A stretch of DNA of 64,000 bases from positions 52,834-116,833 of the forward strand of contig KB297742.1 in assembly GCA_000328365.1 (NCBI GenBank). Direction: 5' to 3'. The position numbers and the translations under genes were made by a program. Each line of letters starts with the position of its first letter. The first letter of the stretch is position 1. The notes under the pieces were generated by a model. It did not search any database. It was not told where the DNA came from and saw only the letters and a list, made by a program, of their open reading frames with translations. This DNA is from Capitella teleta. Taxonomy: Eukaryota; Annelida; Polychaeta; Capitellidae. Positions 48,166 to 64,000 of the stretch are shown piece after piece.

Positions 48166-48812
48166 ACAGCCAGATGTCTCTGCTGAATTGGTAAAGTCCC
48201 TCTCCCTCCCTGGGTCTAATGCCTTAATAAAAAGGCTGAATTTTATTACTCTTGCAAGGTTGCATTTGTATTGTTTTATATGCTCTTAGCATATCAGTAT
48301 AAATATTGAACGTCTTCAAAACACACCAGTGAATGACTTGAACTTATCCTCATACCATTAGGGCTTCCTCCTCCAAATTGGAGAAAAATAAAAGCCTTAG
48401 ACAACTCCAAAAATCATCCTTTAAAACTCGACACTCTTCCATTGCAGACAAAATAAAAACTACCGACTCTGGAATCCGGAGAAAGAAAAGAGAAGCGACG
48501 AATCACCCGAGTTGCACCTGCTTCTACAAAGACGACATTCACAGGTAGCAGCCGAAAGGTCAATTACGCAGATTTGGAATATTCACAACGACAGATCGCA
48601 TGTTTCGTGGGAGGGAGATTGTAAACAAGCAAAGCCTGATGCCGACTTTGACCTTCAGGGGCTGTCTTGTTTAGCCAGCTGAGTAAAGAGTAATTGATTA
48701 TTAGCGGTAATGTGCTGCTCATGCGATTGGCTGTCAAACAGGACGCTTGTCACGTGTGCTCATCTCCTTTGGGTGCTTCATACTTGTATATACCGAAGTA
48801 GCATTATGATTA

Positions 48813-48844
48813 TGCGTTATGATATCCATGGTATTCATAACGCA
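48813..48844. repeat. 32-bp near-perfect palindrome
   Basis: TGCGTTATGA and TTCATAACGCA surround a TATCCATGGTA core, so the segment equals its own reverse complement apart from one central offset. It is a member of the GCGTTATGAT family. The following ACGCACCTCAAGCA also occurs, in reverse, at about 58,396-58,410. Confidence 0.8.
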
Positions 48845-49189
48845 CCTCAAGCAGACAATTGTAGACAAGCAAGAAATTGCTTCTTTTTCACTCCCTCAAC
48901 ATTCAGTTGCGTTGCACATGAGCGACAGAGCAGAAATACGGGACCGGAATTATCCCAAATCCCAAGAGGGTCTTTATTCTGCATGCCACCCACACAGTAA
49001 CAGTTCTTTATACAGAAGAAGAAAAAAAAAAAAAGAGAGACAGAATCGCTAGTGAAGGCATCAAAAGCAAATTAGTTCCATGCACTTATATCAGAACACG
49101 AAAGACACACAAAGAAACTCTTTCAAGTTGAATCAAAGTTATTGGGCTCCGAAAAGGAAAAGCCCTTGCTGCAGCACCCAAACATCAGT

Positions 49190-49910
49190 TCCTTATAGTC
49201 GCCAAATTCAGCGCCTTTTTAAATAAAAAGGTAGAGAAGATTCGTGCCAGCATTGATGATTATGTTATCCTTGCGTCCACTCTAGCCTCCGCCCAGCCTG
49301 AATATTCATTGTGTGTTCTGAGACCTGTGTTTGAGGACGAAGTGCGGACAACAATCAGCAGCTCTGCAATTAAACACTCGTCCCTGGATCCAATACCCAC
49401 TTGGTTACTCAAGCAGTGTATTGAGCCGCTTGTATCACTGGTCACCTTAATCATCAACCAATCACTGTCAGTCAGTCAAGAGCTAAAAACATTCAAAACA
49501 GCTCATATATCACCACTTTTGAAAAGGCCATCATTAGACACTGCAGTTTTGCCAAATTCTAGACCATGTATCTAATCTACCTTTTCTTTCAAAGGTCCTA
49601 GAGAAAATTGTGAGCCGGGGACTAAACGACTTCATCAATGAACATGGCCTCCAAGAAGTGTACCAGTCAGCATACAGGAAAAGCCATAATTCAGAGACTG
49701 CTCTCATCTGAGTGCATACCGACATCTTCCTGGCTCTGAGCGAGAGGAAGGCCTGTCTCATGCTACTCTTGGACCTCTCTGCAGCCTTTGATACAGTCGA
49801 CAATAATGCCTTTATCAACACCTTAGTTGGTTTCGGACTGAGAGACACTGCTCTTGCCTGGTTCCGATCATATCTCAACGATCGCTACCAGTGTGTACAA
49901 ATTGGCATAT
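49190..49910 (+). mobile_element. CR1/L2-like LINE fragment (RT N-terminal half)
   Basis: The pre-RT and fingers region is clear: FLNKKVEKIRASI, VRTTISSSAIKHSSLDPIPT, WLLKQCIEPLVSLVTLIINQ. A frame change near 49,560 follows, then LPFLSKVLEKIVSRGLND, EVYQSAYRKSHNSETAL, an in-frame TGA near 49,709, and LMLLLDLSAAFDTVDNNAF (motif A region) to AWFRSYLNDRYQCVQI. It ends abruptly near 49,900 before the catalytic FADD motif. It is truncated at the 3' end, unlike ordinary LINE insertions, so deletion or a later insertion probably removed the rest. Confidence 0.8.
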
Positions 49911-50696
49911 ATATAAATACATATAATTATCTTATATTATATTAACACACAGCGTCCGGCTTGTTATGCATTTACTAGGGCATGCAGTAGGCCTACGGTA
50001 GAGCCGACGAGGAATTTCAATGTTTTATATTTATAGCAGGTTTTGATGTTTACTCTTTTCTGTGCCTTTTGCTTTCAAACTTGGGGTTTATGACTTCATG
50101 CTTATAATTCATGAATGGTAAAAAAAGATAAACAAATAATTATATGCCCAAATCACCAAGAGAAGAAGTACGTGGTTAATGGTAATTAGGTGATCATCAG
50201 GCCTTTCCTTTGCTTGCCATTATACACATCCAACGTCATGCATTCATGTGCCTGCTGATTCGTGTCCGTTGGCGCGACCAAGGCACCCCAGCGTCGTCCT
50301 CATTAGCGCTTCTGCCACCTTGCTACCTGCAATCTCAAGGGAACTCAGGTTTCGACAAATTGAAACAAATGGATGAAACGATACGGGTCTGGATTCTAGA
50401 ACAGGATACCCAGGTGGCTACAACTCGGGTTGTAGTTGGCCTAAGATTTACTCAGAACAAAGATATTAGATGCACTGTCTGAGAGGAGAAACTGTGCATA
50501 TAATTTCAGTTGCAATACCTGCTGGTTCAATCACTTGTAAAACGATACTTATACATGTACATTCACGCAGCAAATTAAAAACAATAGATCTCTTCTGAAT
50601 CAGCTCTGAAGACGAAAAGACCCTCGTACTCATTATATATAAATTATGACAGCGAGGCAGTGCTATGCGATTCTATGTGTACTGTGATAGATAGAC

Positions 50697-50768
50697 GTGC
50701 GTGCGTGCGTGCGTGCGTGATGGGGTTTTACGGGTCCACCCAAACCAATCGGATGATACGTCGCCAGT
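50697..50768 (-). repeat. SINE 3' fragment with (GTGC)n tail
   Basis: GGGGTTTTACGGGTCCACCC and the following AATCGG.TGATACG.CGCCAG match, with about a quarter of positions changed, the reverse complement of the 3' body of the SINE at 41,583-41,970. The (GTGC)n block takes the place of the (GTGA)n tail. This is a diverged, truncated minus-strand member of that SINE family. Confidence 0.6.
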
Positions 50769-51000
50769 GATAGATAGATAAATAGATAGATAGATAGATA
50801 AGGTTTATTCATCCACATAATTAAAATGAAGGTAAAAATGAAGAATATACAAAATAATGATGAATGAAATGGGGCTGATCCAGGGGTGGATATATGCCCC
50901 GATTTAAAATTACACGAATGAATAACCTATAACTAACGGTTTCAACTGTGCCAGTAAAACTTTAAAAAAAAAAAAATTAAAAAAAATAATAATAATAAAA
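50769..51000 (-). repeat. Retroposon-like 3' end with (TATC)n tail
   Basis: On the minus strand the order is a CCCCTGGATCAGCCCC region, GTGGATGAATAAACC and then (TTATCTATC)n, the same plan as other non-LTR ends in this window. The AT-rich 50,960-51,030 part is simple sequence. No coding region is seen. Confidence 0.45.
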
Positions 51001-51324
51001 TAATAATAAAAAAATAAAAATAAAATAAATCAATGCCCTGACTAACTAACTAACCTATACATATAGTACAATATAATATAATGATGAAAAGAGTAATATT
51101 TTTTTTTTAATAATACAAACTACGTGTACGTACGTACGGCAATGCATGAAGTGTAACAAAGCGAAGGATAAGGATATGTGTACGCCTGTGCTGCGTGCAC
51201 ATACATAATGCGCAGTAAATAGTATTCACAAATAGTCCCCTCCCTCTGGTCGTCCTGCGCGCTCTACAGGCAAAATGATTTTTTTCTGTACAAACTGCAT
51301 CGACCACGACCTCATTTCATGTAC

Positions 51325-51332
51325 GTTTCATC
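51325..51332 (+). repeat. hAT target site duplication, left
   Basis: GTTTCATC, identical to 52,251-52,258 and directly adjoining the terminal repeat. Confidence 0.9.
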
Positions 51333-52250
51333 CATACCTGTAAAGTTTCCCGCATCTTGCGGGAATCTCCCGCATTTCGAGACGATATCCAGCCCTCCCG
51401 CAAAACTCTGGAAATCTCCCGAAAATCGATTAAAAAAAAAAAAAAAAAAAAAAATAACAACAAAGTGTAAGCACAAAATTTAATACCCAAAGTTTGCCAA
51501 TGACTAAAAAGGCAAATTAACCAATCAGCGTCGAGCATATTTTGCGGGTATTAATTTATACAATGGTCGAAGGACTAATGAAGACCTGTTCAGTGGAGAA
51601 ATTGCGCAGAAAATTCAGGGGAGAGCTATCTCCAGGAGAAAAGGATTCCATGAGAGAGGAGGTTATCTATCACTTTACAATTAGAGGCAAAAAAGAACCT
51701 CCTATCTTTGGACAATGTGGAGGAGTTTTTTAATGAATTCTTCAATAAGTCCAGCTATCCAATGCTCATAGGATTGATGAACCTCCTTGTATTGCCCCAA
51801 AGCAATGCTGACTCAAAAATAGTGTTTAGGTATAAAGTATTCTGCCTTATGCTTTAATCTCAATGGATGTTGCAGCATGGTCAGGAAGATCAAGACAGAA
51901 ATACGATGTGATCTAGACATAATAGAAAAACTACTCTCTACAAAGGTAAATGAGGACAGACCCTGCTTTTTGTGTGAGCCATCCAAGGAGCTGGCCTCCA
52001 AAGCAAAGATGGCCACTTGGAAATACAATAAACAACATACCAAAAAGTGATATTATAATTATTTCTCTCCTCGTTTTCTATGTACTATTTCATGTTCATG
52101 AAAATAAATTCAGCGCTTTTCTGTGTTTTATCGTGCCACAAGACACGTGTCTAAATCTTGATATGACTGTGTTACGGTGAGATTATTGCATAATTATTAA
52201 AAATCTCCGAGAACCTTCCTCATCCCGTTCCTTGAAACTTGACAGGTATG
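51333..52250 (+). mobile_element. hAT DNA transposon, short, with TIRs and 8-bp TSD
   Basis: The element starts CATACCTGTAAAGTTTC and ends with the inverted copy CATACCTGTCAAGTTTC (minus strand), 16 of 17 bases equal. It is flanked by the perfect 8-bp duplication GTTTCATC, the hallmark of hAT insertions. The left subterminal region repeats TCCCGCA-like words (about 51,347-51,420), including the palindrome CCCGCATCTTGCGGG, as expected for transposase binding sites. Inside is the C-terminal part of a hAT transposase (51,690-52,050). At 918 bp it lacks the catalytic and BED-finger parts and must be non-autonomous. Matching flanks mean it has not lost its insertion boundaries. Confidence 0.93.
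51690..52050 (+). pseudogene. hAT transposase C-terminal (dimerisation) remnant
   Basis: One frame reads NLLSLDNVEEFFNEFF, SSYPMLIGLMNLLVLPQSNA, DSKIVF, the core of the hAT dimerisation domain (usual form: YP.L..LA..LL.LP.SNA.SER.FS). It reaches GTGTTTAG at 51,829. A second frame starts at 51,876 and reads MVRKIKTEIRCDLD, NEDRPCFLCEPSKEL, KMATWKYNKQHTKK and a TGA at 52,048. The 46 bases between (51,830-51,875) begin GT and end TTGCAG; removing them gives the canonical VFSMVRKIKTE. The usual SER is SKI here. Upstream frames (51,542-51,690) are not recognisable as transposase. Confidence 0.8.
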
Positions 52251-52258
52251 GTTTCATC
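52251..52258 (+). repeat. hAT target site duplication, right
   Basis: GTTTCATC, pair of 51,325-51,332. Confidence 0.9.
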
Positions 52259-52259
52259 A

Positions 52260-55055
52260 TCAACCTACTTTGAGGGAAATAGACTAAAGGCGCCCTGAAG
52301 CATTGCCGGTTGGAGTCGATGAGGCCTAGTGCCTGGGAAATGGGAACCAATATTTGGAAAGCACCTGGTTTGTGCCAATTGAAGTGAATGCCGTTCATTA
52401 TTAGCTCGATTATTTCAACTCCAAGAACCGCGGTGCAATTTGTCGCTGCTCTGAGGCAAATTGTTCATTGATTGTTTCAAACTAAATGACCGATTTCAAA
52501 TGTTTGTTCGGGCAAAATGGAAAAATTGTGAGGAAATGAACTCAATCCAACCAATCTAATTCCTTCAGATAACAGCTTAATGGTGTCTCAAACTCATAAT
52601 TACATATTTCAACTAATGCGATAATTATTTATCCCTTGTGCCTCGTGGCTCGCTAAAGTTTACCTTGTGACCGTCATTCAGAGATAATATATTGCTGAAG
52701 ATATAAGATACATGTAGTCCAAAGACTCCAGACGTCCACCCACCCTCTTGTAGCGTCACCCGCGAGGGACACGTCGATTGCGTGGTCAGCAAAAAAGTAT
52801 CCAATAGAGAGCAATGTGAGCTATTCTAGGGTTCCGTGCGCACGCAAACATCACCCTACAAGACGAGTGCAGTGCCTTCGATTGTTCCGCCTTCAGATGG
52901 TAACCTGCATGCTGAGCCTGTCTTCTCTCTTCGAAGTTCTTTCGTCATTAGTTATAATAAGTTAGATAGTATAATTTACACTATAGTACAATGCCATATT
53001 CACGAATTCAATAAGTATCGTTCTCAAACGCTACCAGGAAAACCAAACCCAATCACCGGCAACTTATCCGCTTCTGCGGGGGAGAGTTGACAAATTTAGA
53101 CAAGCATTAACTTTGAAGAACGAAACCCGAATTTACTTTAAAGCAACGAAGCATTCACTCGGACAAAACTCACCAACCCACGATCTATTCTGAAACCATC
53201 AAACATTGTGCTTGGAAGAACAACCAAGGACACTGGACAGTGGTCAAGCCATAGAAAGCAGAGAGAGAGCAGAGGGTTACGGTGGACGCCGGTGGCATTC
53301 TACTGGAAGCCTCTCGTGTGACGCCGAAGAAAACTCACAAAACAAAACCCTCGAGGAAGAATTTATTAGCGAAATCAGCGGATTGAGAGGTTGTCTAGAG
53401 CCTAATGCGAGAGCATCTAATGCACGTGTTACCAGGAATGAGGGAAGTAATCCGCAGCTATCGATCGAACATGGCGGCGCAGCTGCTTCCGGAATGACGG
53501 GTATTTCCGCTTCCGTTCGACATCTTGTTTCCAGTTTTGGTTTAAATGGAAGGGAAGTCAAGTGTTCCTGGTTTGACACTAAATGGTTGTGACATAAGCA
53601 TCGTGGTTTTCGCCATTCGGCTCCGCTGAAGCTCGACTGCCTTATCCGGGCACCAGAGCAACACCCAGTGCCCGGTCTTGTTACACAGTTAAACAACAGC
53701 ACTGCATAGTCACCGAGGAATTATAATGTATTGGGTATAGGCGGGGAGCCCCAAGCCATTAAATGCTTGGTGGCTTCGCGTGGAGCTCTTTAATTATATT
53801 ATACATGTTCCATACCTTGTGCAACTAACTAATTTGTTTAAAATTCAACTTTGGCCCAAGAGAATTAAAGCATGGCCATCAACATGTCCTAAATTAAACT
53901 AACGCTTATATACGTCGTATCCACTGGACTCATTCATTTTCTTTGAGCTATATACATGTATATAATTCGCCATCATATGTTCATAATTACCTGGTAAGTA
54001 TTTAACACACTTTGCAGTGACGCGAAAAGTGTCAGAGGGTGGTGTCATGGGCGATTTTATACAATTTAAACTATATAAACATAGAACAAAATTACGGAAA
54101 CAGTGTTAATTAACGGTTAATTACAGTTTTAATTAATGGTCGTCTTTTTGGGGATGCTTCATGGACCAGTGCCATGGGATCAGTATCTGACTTAATTGGA
54201 GTCCACTTACACTTTTCCCAAATCAAAGTTTGCTTAGAATGAGTTGTTGAGTTGTTGTGTTCACGAGGCTATGGATCGCAACATTTGAAAACGACGATTA
54301 TTTAAGCATGGACTAATTTATGTTTTAGTTAATTTTATAACGGAACAAACAAGAATGTCGCCATGCACCATGTCATATGCTAAGTTTCAAATCTGGTTAA
54401 CCATAAATTAACGGGATTTGATTTCAATTAATTTCTTCAGAATCATCGTCAAAATTTAACAATTCAACAAATTACGAGCCCTATAATCACGGCTTCGCAA
54501 CATCACATCACAGAAAGAAAATTAGAAAAAAAAAAAAAAAAAAAAGACAAACAAACAAACAAACAAACAAAAACAAAAACAAAAACAAACAAACAAACAA
54601 ACAAACAAACAAACAACGATTCGATGGACTCGAACCATATTAATTCTGTGTGATTCTGTACACTCGGGTACATTATTACATAATGGAAGAATCTACCGTA
54701 CACTAATTGTGATCTCAATGTGTTCTTCCTGGTCACTTTTCCTGTCTTACGTGGTAGTTGTACATCAAGATTTAATAGCCAAGGTGGTAGATTGCAGATC
54801 TTTTTTCAATAATTAGCGACCTATTGATCCGCGGATCTCTTCAGATATAACATACCAACACACACGTGCATGCAGTCTATAATTTCCCTATCAAAGGGAG
54901 TTATGGGATCGAAGCAAGGGGAGATTAAAGAGGAAATTGATGAGAAAGGGAGGTTAAATCGGGTAATACAGCAGCAATATACTTGACAATATGCTGAAGG
55001 CGAAATCTCTGCGTTGATAGCCCCACTGCAGCATAATGACACAGCAGCAATCAAC
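52260..55055. other. Intergenic, no supported gene
   Basis: The plus-strand frame at 53,206-53,592 has somewhat higher G+C but no recognised motif. The stretch also contains poly(A) followed by an (AAAC)n microsatellite (54,523-54,616). Confidence 0.5.
54523..54616 (+). repeat. Poly(A) plus (CAAA)n microsatellite
   Basis: About 23 A, then CAAA units with an AAAAAC variant in the middle. Confidence 0.9.
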
Positions 55056-55059
55056 CTAC

Positions 55060-55310
55060 CTGAGAGGGCCCACGTGGCTGTGTTGCCTCCTGTCATCAGC
55101 GCTGCTGTATTTCAAAGGACGCCGATGAGGAGGAGGAGGAGGGGGAGGAGATGAGAAGGAGGAGGAGCTCTGCAGCCTTATTGGTCGAATCTTCATCCCG
55201 CTCATCGACTTCTTCCTTTTGCACGCGCGCATGGATCTGCGAAGGTGAACAGAGATCAAAGTGAAGAGGAGCAAGGTGACCGCGAGGAGGCTGTGCATGT
55301 CGAAGTGCGT
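55060..55310 (-). other. Candidate exon of a small membrane protein
   Basis: A GC-rich minus-strand frame reads SLLAVTLLLFTLISVHLRRS, then MRACKRKKSMSGMKIRP, a Ser run, a Pro run and SSADDRRQHSHVGPLR. It ends at a strong donor, CTCAG|GTAGGT (about 55,060). One hydrophobic helix followed by basic residues would fit a single-pass protein with a cytosolic tail. A Met lies shortly upstream. No family is recognised and no partner exon is found, so this is tentative. Confidence 0.28.
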
Positions 55311-56646
55311 GCCATGGGCCATGTTCAGAACATTGGCGCCATTGCTGCATATGATGTTCGGCATGAAAGTCCATTATTGCATCATCCAGAGACATTTCCT
55401 GTGATTATTGGGTTTACATTGTATTTCAGATTGGCCTGCTCTGAAACTGTCTTGAAGTTAACAACATACAATTAGAAGAGAATGCAATCCACGCCAATAT
55501 CATTGCTATGTAGAGTGTACAAGAACCGAGGTTACAGGTGAAATTTAACATCAGCAATTTCAAGGGCAACTGCTGAACTTGGTGATAAATGGGAATTTCT
55601 CTTATGCCATGGTCTTCCTATCTCGTTTCCAGTCTTTTTACTTACGATATTAAATATTATATAAATCAGTTCTCATAAGTCTACACGGGAGCTCTCACGT
55701 ATGCGGATGACCTTGATATTTTAGCAATTTAACTTCATCGATATCTGCGATAAAAACCAAGCCAGACATATGCTATAAGGTACAGAATTATAATTATAGC
55801 AGCACTGATGTTTGGCGTTGTAGAAAACGACTCAATTACATTCAACTTAAAAAATGAGTAAATTATTTGTTAAATGTAACAATTGGCTAAAATCAGGGTG
55901 TGATTTTAGCACTGGTCAGAGGCCCGCAAACCTGCAATCATGCCCATTGACCAGCAAATTTTCCTTGTGGGGCAATGTGGGTAGCAAACATTCGAAAGTA
56001 AAAGTTGTGTTAAGACTCACATATTCATGTCTTACGGGTATTTTGGTCTCGTTAATTATTAGCTTATTGTTTGTTGAAACAGGTATCATCGGATATGTGA
56101 TTAAACTAGTATATGTATTAGTAACTTCATAACAAACAGTATCACCAAAATAAATTTTTAAAAATGCTATTAAAAATGGGAGTCACCAAGGAAACATCCA
56201 CCTTTCGTGCCCTGCCCAATCTTCAACCTTCAAGTCCCGACATCTGAAGAAAAAAAACTCCGACTGCCAACCCTGACCTTCAGACGACTATGGGGTATGT
56301 ACCGACATGATTGCGTGATCTATGTCATCGGACTATCATCACCCATATAAGGACGTCCAACGGGCACAAATGATCAAACAACAGGACAAACACGATTACT
56401 TACATTACGTGCATATTGTAATATGATACATACACGGAAGGCATTGCTGGTGCATGTCTAATTTTGCACAGGCGTCGAGGAAATCGACTGAGCATAAGTT
56501 CAATCGACTGCTTGAGTAACCAGATACGTGTAATTGATACTAATGTAGGGCCATAATGGTTTTGTTTGGAGGTGAAACGAGATTCTTTTTGATCGGAATG
56601 ATGAGGGAGTCCAATTGAAAGAAATAATCCGGCAATACTATTTAAT

Positions 56647-56800
56647 TATACAGAGTCTATCTACTCTATGTTAAAAACAAAACTCTAAAATTGGTTAAAA
56701 TTTATCAATTATTCAAAAAATAATAGTACCTGATATGGATTGACTATAATGTTAATTATTCTGCGTCCACCTAAGCAAAGAAATCAAATAAAAAGTCAAT
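56647..56800 (+). repeat. Dispersed repeat related to 30,005-30,180
   Basis: A diverged copy in the same orientation; see 30,005-30,180 for the shared words. Here the GGGCCAAAAG part is not preserved. Confidence 0.45.
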
Positions 56801-57889
56801 TTTGAATGAGGGAGGAACAATTCAATGAGAGTGGTGAGTGATCGCGAAGAGAGCAAAATCAAATGAGCCCCTGAACGAGGAATCGGCGCTTCAATAAAAA
56901 ATCTCTGCTTTTAATTGTTTTGATTTTAGGAGGTAACGTCAGTAATATAGAATTATGTGTACCAATGTATATACAGATACAGTATCTGCCGATAATTGAG
57001 GCGAAATCAGGATTTAAATCGCGGCTATTTCTCTGATTATCTCTTGCAATCATAACTCATAAGGTTCTGAGAGCATTATGATTTCTTGCTTCTTTTCACG
57101 AACTCACTTTTCTTTTCTTTTTTTCCTCAGAACAAATGAAATAGCATCATGCATGAACGAAAAATCAAACATTGCGGCTGAATGATGATTTGAAAATGCT
57201 GCTCTTGTTTGTCCACTCATCATTCAACCACAATTGAACTCATAAAGAGACAACAGGCACCTTGGTCTTATCTGGTGTACCCTTAGAAGAAGAGATACTG
57301 GTGCAAATGCACATAAAGCAGAATTGTAAATGTTTCAAAGTTTTATGGAAAAGATTTGAGGGATAATTTAAAAAATAGTTCTACAACATTAAGGAAGGCC
57401 ATAGGAAGGCTCAATGGGATTAATTTATATAGTAATAAATACCGTGCAGTGAGTGTGACTTTTAATGTTTTTCTTAGTAGAGTACAGCATACACTGTCTT
57501 GTGCTCGAAGGAAAGGACAAATTTCATCATATTTGTCAGTGTTTACTCTATACCCATTATGAGGCGACACTTAGCCTTTTAAGTATCTTGATCGGAAAAT
57601 CTTAGACCAGCGGCAAAGTCACGGACTCACACGCAGTATTCCCGAGTTCGAATTTTTTTTTTTTTTTTTTTTATCTTAATATATTTTTTATTTTTTATTT
57701 TTATTTTTGTTGTTGTTGTCATTTCTGAATATTGGGAGAATTTCGAGGAAGACTGGTTCCACCATTGATTTATTACACAATTATTACTTATTACTTGCAA
57801 CATCTATTCACGATAACCATCGGACTAACAAATCCGGAATAGAAGCCCGCCAATATTTTTACCAATTCATAGAGCACTCTTTGTAGCGT

Positions 57890-58385
57890 GATGCTATTCT
57901 TCTTGTGTTTGTTAAAAAGTGCGTTATGATTACGAAGATAAAATTCTTGCGTCTTCTGACGGCAGGTGAAAACAGGATTGAAAACAGATGTAATCTGGAT
58001 CCTGTGATGTCGTATACTGGTTTTATATGATTGAATGGGGTATATATCAACTCAGGGCATTGGAAGGATTGTATTGATGCTGATTTTGGATTGATTTAAT
58101 TATGTAATATACATGAAAACAGATGTCCGTGGCTACCCCATGGTAGGAGATAGGAATTATTTTTCAAGAGTACAAACTAGATATTATGATGTGGTATACT
58201 GGTTTTACATGATTGGAAATGGTTATACCTATCCAGTGCACGTGTAGGGGTTTCTTGCTGATTATTTTTGATGATTGAATTATGTAACATACATGATCAT
58301 ACATGAAAACTGATGTCCGTGACCACAGCATGGGGGAGATAGAAGTCATAACGCACTTTTTACATACGCAAGAAGAATAGTGTTC
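57890..58385. mobile_element. Foldback/MITE-like element with internal tandem duplication
   Basis: The ends are inverted copies. The left reads CTATTCTTCTTG.GT.TGTT, AAAAAGTGCGTTATGA (57,893-57,931). The right end, on the minus strand, reads the same with three or four changes (58,346-58,385). Between them lie two tandem copies of a roughly 155-160-bp unit (about 58,002-58,160 and 58,188-58,345), sharing GTATACTGGTTTTA.ATGATT, TTGAATTATGTAA.ATACATG and AAAAC.GATGTCCGTG. There is no coding capacity. A clear target duplication is not visible, so the superfamily is undetermined. Confidence 0.7.
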
Positions 58386-59041
58386 CTCCTCTTTGCTTGA
58401 GGTGCGTTAGATTTTCTCTAGTTTTCTCTTTTCTGGACTACGGCCTTCTCCCTAAAAAAGTTCGGTCCATCAGGCTACGACTGATTTCTTGTTTTAATTT
58501 CATCTGTTTTCAATTATAAGTTGCTGTTGTGGTGCGTTATGTTGAGAACTTTGTGTTCTAGTGTGCTATGGTTTCAGTCTGGATTGACGTTATGGTTTTA
58601 TATTTTTTTATAAGTTTTGTTTTAAACTTAATAAACGTTGTTGTAAAAAGTCTTATTGACAGAATACAGCTTGGTGGCTATAATCGATAATTCGGGATTA
58701 AGCGATTGGCCTTGGTTAAATGCTTGATGTACGCTTAATAAGCATATCATTACAGGAGTGAGATACATGCCGTTGTGTATTTTCAGGCTCACATGGTGAA
58801 CCTCTTGAATCGTTAAATATTACAAAAGCATTATTAGTGTGTAAAACAGAAGTGCAACCCTGTGAACGGCAGGCTTGTAACCATTATGCAAATCAATAGT
58901 TTGAAAAATACTCTGAAATATTCCATTACATTGTATGAGCATCCATGCAATTGAAACCTTTCCAACAGCTGCTAAGAGCTATTGATCTGTAATTAGGAGC
59001 TCATGTTTTGAGATTTTAGTTTCAGGATTCAGGTAATTATT

Positions 59042-59047
59042 TTTATT
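59042..59047 (-). promoter_or_regulatory. Poly(A) signal AATAAA of adenosine kinase
   Basis: A perfect AATAAA on the minus strand about 210 nt after the stop codon. Confidence 0.75.
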
Positions 59048-59258
59048 GGAAAAGTGGAGAAGGCCACGTTAAGATTTTACGTTGATTTAGAAATGGCTGG
59101 CGCACCCAATCAATGATCAAACACACACAAAATAACACTTAATATTAAGAATACAATCAATTGTTTTGCATCAAAAAATGAGCCAATCCAGACTATACAG
59201 CAATCAAACATCCCTCGCTTGTCAACCAAGAGCACCGGAATAACGAAGAAAAAGTCAA

Positions 59259-63999
<4,741 letters not shown>

Positions 64000-64000
64000 G

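Larger units (their letters stand above)
42600..49180. other. Gene-poor stretch with assembly gap
   Basis: No recognised gene. It contains one candidate exon (43,209-43,450), a 36-bp poly(A) tract near 44,585-44,620, the gap at 47,907-48,165 and a near-perfect palindrome (48,813-48,844). An exon hidden in the gap cannot be excluded. Confidence 0.5.

Noticed and set aside
47864-48289. 141-codon frame across the N run
   Set aside because: Most of it is unsequenced gap.
53206-53702. Overlapping open frames on both strands with raised G+C
   Set aside because: No domain, no convincing splice sites and no codon pattern that favours one frame.

Overview
The window is animal nuclear DNA, most likely from a marine invertebrate. 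The species cannot be fixed from the sequence. Evidence for this is spliced genes with GT-AG introns, AATAAA signals, a selenoprotein with a SECIS element, tRNA-derived SINEs, several non-LTR retrotransposon lineages, a hAT transposon and a Ty3/Gypsy fossil, set in AT-rich DNA with many microsatellites. Coding exons are clearly richer in G+C than their surroundings.

Four host genes can be read, all on the minus strand. (1) 11,260-15,526: a 368-residue pentameric ligand-gated ion channel subunit in five coding exons. It has no signal peptide, lacks both cysteines of the Cys-loop, has a very short M3-M4 loop, and carries a 55-nt intron inside M1. (2) 26,423-27,457: a 183-residue GPX1-like glutathione peroxidase with an in-frame TGA read as selenocysteine. 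A form II SECIS element lies in its 3'UTR, with a poly(A) signal behind it and a TATA box and non-coding first exon in front. (3) 32,125-40,661: a 707-residue membrane protein with two transmembrane helices and a long disordered tail ending in a PPxY motif, in two coding exons around a 6.4-kb intron. (4) 59,259-63,999: adenosine kinase, 346 residues in eleven coding exons. The first exon appears to be only 11 nt long and sits at the window edge. The four genes have no evident shared pathway.

The rest is mostly repeats. At 6.1-9.5 kb a 51-bp minisatellite is split by an L2/CR1-like LINE (8-bp target duplication), which itself holds a Ty3/Gypsy fossil and the 3' end of another LINE. At 18.8-20.7 kb a LINE fragment lies between inverted GC-rich repeats. 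At 34.7-37.4 kb a LINE lies antisense in the intron of gene 3. At 41.6 kb is an intact-looking tRNA-SINE with an 18-bp target duplication. At 51.3-52.25 kb is a 918-bp hAT element with matching ends, a perfect 8-bp target duplication and the remains of a transposase C-terminus. At 57.9-58.4 kb is a foldback/MITE-like element with an internal tandem duplication. The 10-mer GCGTTATGAT recurs at least nine times, often as inverted pairs that would form hairpins. There is an assembly gap at 47,907-48,165.

I saw no CRISPR array, rRNA, functional tRNA gene or prokaryote-type operon. The most unusual items are the Cys-less channel, the hAT element with an intron-like 46-nt segment, the nested insertion with its empty-site relative at 42.3-42.6 kb, and the GCGTTATGAT family.
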